From: Actinoplanes liguriensis
GTDB lineage: Bacteria; Actinomycetota; Actinomycetes; Mycobacteriales; Micromonosporaceae
Assembly (NCBI GenBank): GCA_000715855.1
Contig: KL571251.1
Coordinates: 52,310 to 62,043, forward strand
Length of the DNA stretch: 9,734 nt
Reading direction: 5' to 3'
Shown: positions 6,431 to 9,734 of the stretch, in pieces
Layout: each line of letters starts with the position of its first letter
Position numbering within the stretch: position 1 is the first letter of the stretch
Notes under the pieces: model-generated
Databases searched by the model: none
What the model was told of the DNA's origin: nothing
What the model saw: the letters and a program-made list of their open reading frames with translations, nothing else
Translations under genes and position numbers: made by a program

Positions 6431-7950
6431 GGGAGCTCCCTCTTCCGTACCTTGCCGCTCGGCGAGCGTGGCAGCGACGCGACCAGCTCGATCGTCGGCA
6501 GTTTGAACCGGGCCAGCCGCGCGGCGCAGTGCACTTGCAGCTCGGTCACCGAGGGCGCCGGATCGCCGCTCACCACGACGTAGGCGTGCGGCCGCTGCCC
6601 GGTCTGCCGGTCCGGCCGGGCCACCACCGCGGCCTCGACCACCCGCGGATGGGCGTCCAGCACCCGCTCGATCTCCGCAGGATAGACGTTGAAGCCGTTG
6701 ACCAGGATCAACTCACCGATCCGATCGACCAGGATCAGGTCACCGTCGCCGTCCGCGTAGGCGATGTCCCCGGTCGGCCACCACCCGTCCGCGTCCGGCC
6801 CGCCGGAGCCCTCCGGCCAGTAACCGGCGAACAGGTTGGGCCCGCGGACCACGATCTCGCCCGGGTCGGTGCCCGCCGACACGGCCGGCGCGAGGTCCAG
6901 CTCGGCGAGATCCTCTTCCGGCGACGCGGTGCCGTCCCGCCACAATTCAAGACCATTGCGCGTACGGAGGGACAGCTCCACCCCGGGCAACGGGCGCCCG
7001 ATCGAGCCGGTCTTCCCCCGGTCGCTCACGGCCGTGGTGGTGAGCACCGGGGAGCACTCCGTCAGGCCGTACCCGATAAGAATGGTCTTGCCCGTGAGGG
7101 TGGCGAAGCGTGCGGCGGTCGCCTGTTCCAACGGCGCGGCGCCGCACACCGCGGTTCGCAGGCCGCGCAGCGCCTCGATCCCGCCGGGCAGCTGTGACCA
7201 GGCCTGATACATCCCCGGGACGCCGACGACGACGGTGACCCCGTGCTCGGCGACCAGCTCGGCCGTGGCCGCCGCGTCGAACCGCTCGACCAGCACGCCG
7301 GTCGCCGCGTGGTGCGCGACGCTGCCCAGGCCGGTGTTCAGCCCGTACGCGTGGAAGAACGGCACCGCGAGCAGCACCACGTCGTCCGGCCCGACCACGG
7401 GCGGCTCGATCCGGTCCAGTTGCCCGTGGTTCGCGGCGAGGGCGCCGTGCGTGAGCATCGCCGCCTTCGGCCGTCCACTGGTGCCGGACGTGTAGAGCAG
7501 CACGGCGAGATCGTCCGCGGCGATCGGTGGCAGCTCGACGGACGCGGCGTTGTCGAAATCCGGACGTACGCACGACTCGCGCAAGCCCAGCCGTAACTGG
7601 TCCGTCTGTCCGATCACGATCAGCGCACACCCGGCGTCGGTGATCGCGTGCGTCGCCTCGTCCGCGGTGTAGCCGGGATTGAGCGGAACCGCGACCCGGC
7701 CGGCCCGCAGGGTGCCGAACCAGGTGACCGCGAAGTCCACGGTATTGCCGAGCACGGATGCGACGCGATCGCCGGGCGACGTCCGGGCGGCCAGGAAATG
7801 CGCCGCCTGATTGACCTTCGCATCCAGATCCGCCCAGGTCAGGACGGTGTCACCGGCGATCAGCGCCGGGGCGTCCGGTCGACGGGCAGCGGCCTCGGCG
7901 ACCGGGTCACGGGCGGGTTCCTCCACGACGCCCGAGTCTGGCACAAACAT
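6427..7950 (-). CDS. AMP-dependent acyl-CoA synthetase/ligase (FadD-like)
   Basis: Activates a carboxylic acid as acyl-AMP and normally transfers it to CoA; chain length and substrate are not evident. 507 residues, normal for the family. P-loop YTSGTSGRPKAAMLTHG (153-169), FFHAYGLN (198-205), YGLTECSP (294-301), WPTGDIAYADGDGDLILVDR (391-410), NGFNVYPAEIERVL (418-431), and the C-terminal catalytic lysine Lys500 in PRSPSGKVRKRE. All adenylation motifs are present, so it should be active. The usual DRxKEL reads DRIGEL, and there is an acidic insert at about 340-362 (ASPEEDLAELDLAPAVSAG). I chose ATG at 7950; GTG at 7953 directly before it is equally possible. Neither has a good Shine-Dalgarno. 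The open frame continues to 8346, but that part looks non-coding. Overlaps the glutaredoxin start. Confidence 0.88.
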   Translation of the reverse strand: MFVPDSGVVEEPARDPVAEAAARRPDAPALIAGDTVLTWADLDAKVNQAAHFLAARTSPGDRVASVLGNTVDFAVTWFGTLRAGRVAVPLNPGYTADEATHAITDAGCALIVIGQTDQLRLGLRESCVRPDFDNAASVELPPIAADDLAVLLYTSGTSGRPKAAMLTHGALAANHGQLDRIEPPVVGPDDVVLLAVPFFHAYGLNTGLGSVAHHAATGVLVERFDAAATAELVAEHGVTVVVGVPGMYQAWSQLPGGIEALRGLRTAVCGAAPLEQATAARFATLTGKTILIGYGLTECSPVLTTTAVSDRGKTGSIGRPLPGVELSLRTRNGLELWRDGTASPEEDLAELDLAPAVSAGTDPGEIVVRGPNLFAGYWPEGSGGPDADGWWPTGDIAYADGDGDLILVDRIGELILVNGFNVYPAEIERVLDAHPRVVEAAVVARPDRQTGQRPHAYVVVSGDPAPSVTELQVHCAARLARFKLPTIELVASLPRSPSGKVRKRELP

Positions 7951-8026
7951 CACCCGACCGGGATAGCGGACAGCCCGTCCGTTGCCTGACGCCCCTGATG
8001 AACCAGGGTGACCTTGATACCGGATG

Positions 8027-8096
8027 CCGAGTTCGGACGGATTCGCGGCTTTGCGCGCAGCGCACATGGTGTGCGACTCCCCGTGTCCGAACTCGG
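8027..8096. repeat. Inverted repeat with 12-bp perfect arms and an inner hairpin
   Basis: CCGAGTTCGGAC (8027-8038) pairs perfectly with GTCCGAACTCGG (8085-8096). Inside the 46-base spacer CGCACA (8061-8066) pairs with TGTGCG (8070-8075) around a three-base loop. Outside the arms the hexamer TGATAC occurs at 8015-8020 and 8097-8102. It is either a large operator pair or a structured RNA leader; the strand is undetermined. It matches no riboswitch class I can recognise by eye. Confidence 0.6.
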
Positions 8097-8112
8097 TGAT
8101 ACTTCCGGTCTG

Positions 8113-8139
8113 CGTAACCGACTCCACACGAACGGGTGA
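8113..8139 (+). promoter_or_regulatory. Candidate BldN-type ECF promoter for the bldN transcript
   Basis: CGTAAC at 8113-8118 equals the -35 reported for Streptomyces sigma-BldN promoters (CGTAAC, about 16 bases, CGTTGA, from memory). The best -10 is GGGTGA at 8134-8139 after 15 bases, four of six matches. CGTAAC also occurs by chance in coding DNA here (within rex and the AMP ligase), so the case is weak alone. It would give a leader of about 65 nt. Confidence 0.35.
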
Positions 8140-8146
8140 GGTCACC
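8135..8146. promoter_or_regulatory. BldD-box-like palindrome
   Basis: GGTGA-GG-TCACC is an inverted repeat with five-base arms. The BldD consensus in Streptomyces is close to AGTGA-Nm-TCACC, and bldN is a known BldD target there. Nine of ten arm positions match. It overlaps the candidate -10, a sensible place for repression. Confidence 0.45.
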
Positions 8147-8202
8147 GGCGATTTCCGCGGGTTACCCCACCCCTTTTGTATGCGAGTGACCACCCTCATC
8201 CC

Positions 8203-8209
8203 GAGGAGG
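8203..8209 (+). promoter_or_regulatory. Shine-Dalgarno of the leader ORF
   Basis: GAGGAGG, five bases before the GTG at 8215. The same octamer GAGGAGGC recurs at 8293-8300 ahead of the sigma-factor GTG. Confidence 0.75.
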
Positions 8210-8214
8210 CCGCT

Positions 8215-8307
8215 GTGCCACACAAAGGACGGAAACGCCGCGAATCCCTGTCTGGCGGGACGGATTCGCGGTCGCCGCAGGCCCGCCGGGTTGAGGAGGC
8301 GCAGTGA
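8215..8307 (+). CDS. 30-residue basic small ORF, translationally coupled to bldN
   Basis: Not a family I recognise. It reads MPHKGRKRRE, then SLSGGTDSRS, then PQARRVEEAQ: strongly basic at the N-terminus, hydrophilic, with no membrane segment or cysteine. It has a GTG start with a near-ideal GAGGAGG five bases upstream, better than many real genes here. Its TGA (8305-8307) overlaps the GTG of the sigma-factor gene (8304), the same four-base coupling used by other genes in this window. Nearly half of its own sequence is occupied by a hairpin (8238-8271), and its last codons contain the Shine-Dalgarno of the next gene. It may be a regulatory leader peptide or a small protein acting with the sigma factor. 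Confidence 0.6.
   Translation: MPHKGRKRRESLSGGTDSRSPQARRVEEAQ
8238..8271 (+). repeat. 10-bp-stem hairpin inside the leader ORF
   Basis: CCGCGAATCC (8238-8247) and its exact reverse complement GGATTCGCGG (8262-8271), with a 14-base loop. It ends 21 bases before the GAGGAGG of the sigma-factor gene. No T-run follows, so a terminator is unlikely. As RNA it lies where ribosomes on the leader ORF would melt it. Confidence 0.65.
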
Positions 8308-9256
8308 CTCATGTGTACGCCGGTGACCCGTACCACCGCGATGCACTCGCTGGGAGGCAAGCCATCAGCGACGGCCTGAACGCCATCCGTGAATCGGTCG
8401 ACGGGATGATCACCAACGCGATCCGCGGCGATGGTCCGCGACGCACCGGTAATCGCCGCCCGATCAACAACTCGCCGTCCGTGCCGGCACCCGGCACCAA
8501 CGGCAAGTTCGGAGGCAACCGGCTCGGCGCGCCCCGGCCGCCGTCCCGCCGACCGCCGGCCAGCGGTCGAACCTGCCGGAGAGCGAGACGGCCGGCGCCG
8601 ACCACACCGTGGTGCTGCCGACCCAGAGCAAGACCGGCCCGCCGACCGAGACCGAGCCGCCCAAACACCCGGCCCGGCCCGACCGGGGCGACCCGGCCGC
8701 GGCGGTGTGGGCGCTGGTCGAGCGCGCCCAGGCCGGCGAGTCGGAAGCGTTCGGCCTGATCTACGACCGGTACGTGGACACCGTGTTCCGCTTCGTCTAC
8801 TTCCGGGTCGGCAACCGCCAGCTCGCCGAGGACCTCACGTCGGACACCTTCCTGCGTGCCCTCAAACGCATCGGCAGCTTCACCTGGCAGGGCCGGGACC
8901 TGGGCGCCTGGCTGGTCACGATCGCCCGCAACCTGGTCGCCGACCACTTCAAGTCCGGCCGGTACCGGCTCGAGGTCACCACCGGCGACGTGCTCGACGC
9001 CGATCGCGAGGACCGTGGCCCGGAGGGCAGCCCGGAGTCCGCGGTGGTCGACCACATCACGAACGTCGCCCTGCTCACCGCGGTCAAGCAGCTCAACCCG
9101 GAACAGCAGGAGTGCATCGTGCTGCGCTTCCTGCAGGGCTTCTCGGTCGCCGAGACGGCGCAGACGATGGGCAAGAACGAGGGCGCCATCAAGGCCCTGC
9201 AGTACCGCGCCGTCCGAGCGCTGAACCGCCTCCTGCCGGAAGGGTTCCAGTCTTGA
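8304..9256 (+). CDS. bldN: BldN-type ECF RNA polymerase sigma factor, frameshifted in its N-terminal extension
   Basis: Directs RNA polymerase to developmental promoters; in Streptomyces, sigma-BldN drives bldM, chaplin and rodlin genes. The sigma part is open from 8609. Region 2 is ERAQAGESEAFGLIYDRYVD through DTFLRALKRIGSFTWQGRD and AWLVTIARNLVADHFK. Region 4 is LNPEQQECIVLRFLQGFSVA with the helix-turn-helix to KNEGAIKALQYRAVRAL. These closely resemble BldN. The N-terminal part (MTHVYAGDPYHRDALAGRQA onward) is in another frame, starting at GTG 8304 after GAGGAGG. One missing base near 8550 would join them as APRPPSR-x-TAGQRSNLPESETAGADH, giving about 317 residues with an extension of roughly 135 residues, comparable to the processed pro-sequence of Streptomyces BldN. 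The internal GTG at 8609 has no Shine-Dalgarno. An RsbN-like anti-sigma gene follows. Confidence 0.88.
8544..8552 (+). other. Frameshift site in bldN
   Basis: In the stretch TCCCGCCGA the coding signature moves from the 8304 frame to the 8609 frame. Before it, third positions are G/C-rich in the first frame. After it, codons ACC GCC GGC CAG CGG TCG AAC CTG are all G/C-ending in the second, while the first turns to Arg/Pro-rich sequence. One lost C would explain it. Confidence 0.75.
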
Positions 9257-9308
9257 TCGGGCGCTTTCGGATGTCGATCTCCGATACCCGATGGTCCCCT
9301 TCCGCACC

Positions 9309-9337
9309 CGTAACCGGACCCGCGTGTCGCGCGTTTG
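9309..9337 (+). promoter_or_regulatory. Candidate sigma-BldN promoter for the anti-sigma gene
   Basis: CGTAAC (9309-9314), 17 bases, then CGTTTG (9332-9337): full match to the -35 and four of six to the -10 of the sigma-BldN consensus recalled for Streptomyces. It lies about 95 bases before the anti-sigma GTG, within a 175-base gap. A GC hairpin (GGCCGC/GCGGCC, 9354-9370) follows. Confidence 0.45.
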
Positions 9338-9416
9338 TCCGGATGCGACCCGCGGCCGCCTCCCGCGGCCCGGTCGCTGACGCCGGCATACGGGCCGGCG
9401 GGACACTCACGAGCGA

Positions 9417-9423
9417 GGGGAGG
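9417..9423 (+). promoter_or_regulatory. Shine-Dalgarno of the anti-sigma gene
   Basis: GGGGAGG with an eight-base spacer to the GTG at 9432. It decides that start over ORFs in other frames that cross the gap. Confidence 0.8.
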
Positions 9424-9431
9424 TGCCCACG

Positions 9432-9734
9432 GTGAAGTTCCCTTTTCCGAGCTCCCGGAGCGCCGAGCGCTTCGCGGAGCAGATCGACGATCCCACTGGC
9501 GCCGCTCGGTTCCACACCCGCGGCCACGCCGATGACGAGCTGACCGAACTGGTGGCGCTCAGCCACCGCCTGTCCGCCACCCGGCCGGCCGGGCAGGTCG
9601 ATTCCGAATTCCGCGTCGGGCTGCGCGCCATGCTGGTCGCCACGGCCGAACGGGACGGCATCGGCCGGACCGCGGTCGAGGCGGACCCCGAGCCGCCCGT
9701 CGAGCTCCCGGAGCGGCGGCGGGCCATCTTCGGC
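9432..9734 (+). CDS. rsbN: RsbN-like anti-sigma factor, 5' part only (runs off the window)
   Basis: The first 101 residues are visible. It starts with MKFPFPSSRSAERFAEQIDD and continues with ADDELTELVALSHRLSATRP, EFRVGLRAMLVATAERDGIG and VELPERRRAIFG at the edge. The pattern of an Asp/Glu-rich start, a short helix with the LVALSHRL type of sequence, and then a predicted helix ending in an Arg-rich stretch fits the cytoplasmic sigma-binding (DUF5667-like) part of RsbN, the membrane-anchored anti-sigma of BldN in Streptomyces. A membrane helix would be expected beyond the window and is not seen. GTG at 9432, with GGGGAGG eight bases upstream. The family call rests mainly on its position next to the BldN gene and on the sequence style; the protein itself is divergent. 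Confidence 0.75.
   Translation, partial: MKFPFPSSRSAERFAEQIDDPTGAARFHTRGHADDELTELVALSHRLSATRPAGQVDSEFRVGLRAMLVATAERDGIGRTAVEADPEPPVELPERRRAIFG

Larger units (their letters stand above)
7951..8214. other. Divergent intergenic region between AMP ligase and the bldN leader ORF
   Basis: 264 bases without a convincing protein gene, carrying the 5' control signals of two divergent transcripts. It holds a small hairpin (CCCTG/CAGGG, 7993-8008), a large inverted repeat (8027-8096), a BldN-like -35 hexamer (8113-8118), a BldD-box-like palindrome (8135-8146) and the leader ORF Shine-Dalgarno (8203-8209). Open frames crossing it in both directions have no family-like sequence. Confidence 0.7.

Noticed and set aside
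8185..8199. A second BldD half-site (AGTGA followed by CTCATC)
   Set aside because: Only one arm matches; too weak to annotate.
8024..8326. Plus-strand frame across the divergent region (MPSSDGFAALRAAH...)
   Set aside because: No Shine-Dalgarno, no family likeness, and it crosses the inverted repeat and the coupled leader ORF.
7954..8346. N-terminal extension of the AMP ligase to 8346
   Set aside because: The extra 130 or so residues have no family likeness, cross the bldN promoter region, and run antisense to the leader ORF and sigma start.
8553..8759. Tail of the 8304 frame as a separate 151-residue protein
   Set aside because: After 8552 it is Arg/Pro-rich with poor third-position bias, while the other frame reads as real sigma factor sequence.
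8309..9406. 365-residue minus-strand frame opposite the sigma factor
   Set aside because: Shadow of the bldN reading frame; its composition and lack of a ribosome site argue against a gene.
1..9734. CRISPR arrays, tRNA/rRNA genes, insertion sequences, phage genes
   Set aside because: No regularly spaced repeats, no cloverleaf or rRNA-like stretch, and no transposase or integrase motif in any frame. The only transposon sequence is the library adapter.

Overview
The window is high-GC DNA (near 70%, GC-rich third codon positions, many GTG starts) from a sporulating actinomycete. Gene order and protein style suggest Micromonosporaceae (Actinoplanes or Micromonospora type), but the genus is an inference. 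Bases 3-21 are the Tn5/Nextera mosaic-end adapter, so this end of the contig is a library artefact.

Layout. Left block, minus strand, transcribed leftwards: rex, hemA, hemC, cobA-hemD fusion, then hemB (cut off by the adapter). Rex is the NADH/NAD+-sensing repressor. The other four take glutamyl-tRNA to uroporphyrinogen III, the precursor of heme, siroheme and cobalamin. rex/hemA, hemA/hemC and hemC/hemD each overlap by four bases (GTGA, GTGA, ATGA). A 30-bp perfect palindrome separates hemD from hemB. A near-consensus Rex operator lies about 115 bp upstream of the rex start, so the operon is probably autoregulated by redox state. Middle block, also minus strand: an acyl-CoA-synthetase-like AMP ligase, a small glutaredoxin-like protein (ATGA overlap) and a HAD-family hydrolase. 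Right block, plus strand, divergent: a 30-codon small ORF, a BldN-type ECF sigma factor, and the start of an RsbN-like anti-sigma factor that runs off the window. In Streptomyces, BldN and RsbN control aerial-hypha and sporulation genes.

Two genes, hemA and bldN, are each interrupted by a one-base-type frameshift in a C/G-rich stretch. In both, the protein continues intact in the next frame. Together with the adapter remnant this favours sequence or assembly errors, although real mutation is not excluded.

The least described part is the 5' side of the sigma factor gene. It holds a 30-codon ORF with a strong Shine-Dalgarno whose stop overlaps the sigma start (GTGA), with a 10-bp hairpin inside it. 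Upstream are a 12-bp-arm inverted repeat, a BldD-box-like palindrome and a BldN-type -35 hexamer; the same hexamer recurs ahead of the anti-sigma gene. This could be an autoregulated, translationally gated developmental switch next to a redox-controlled heme operon.
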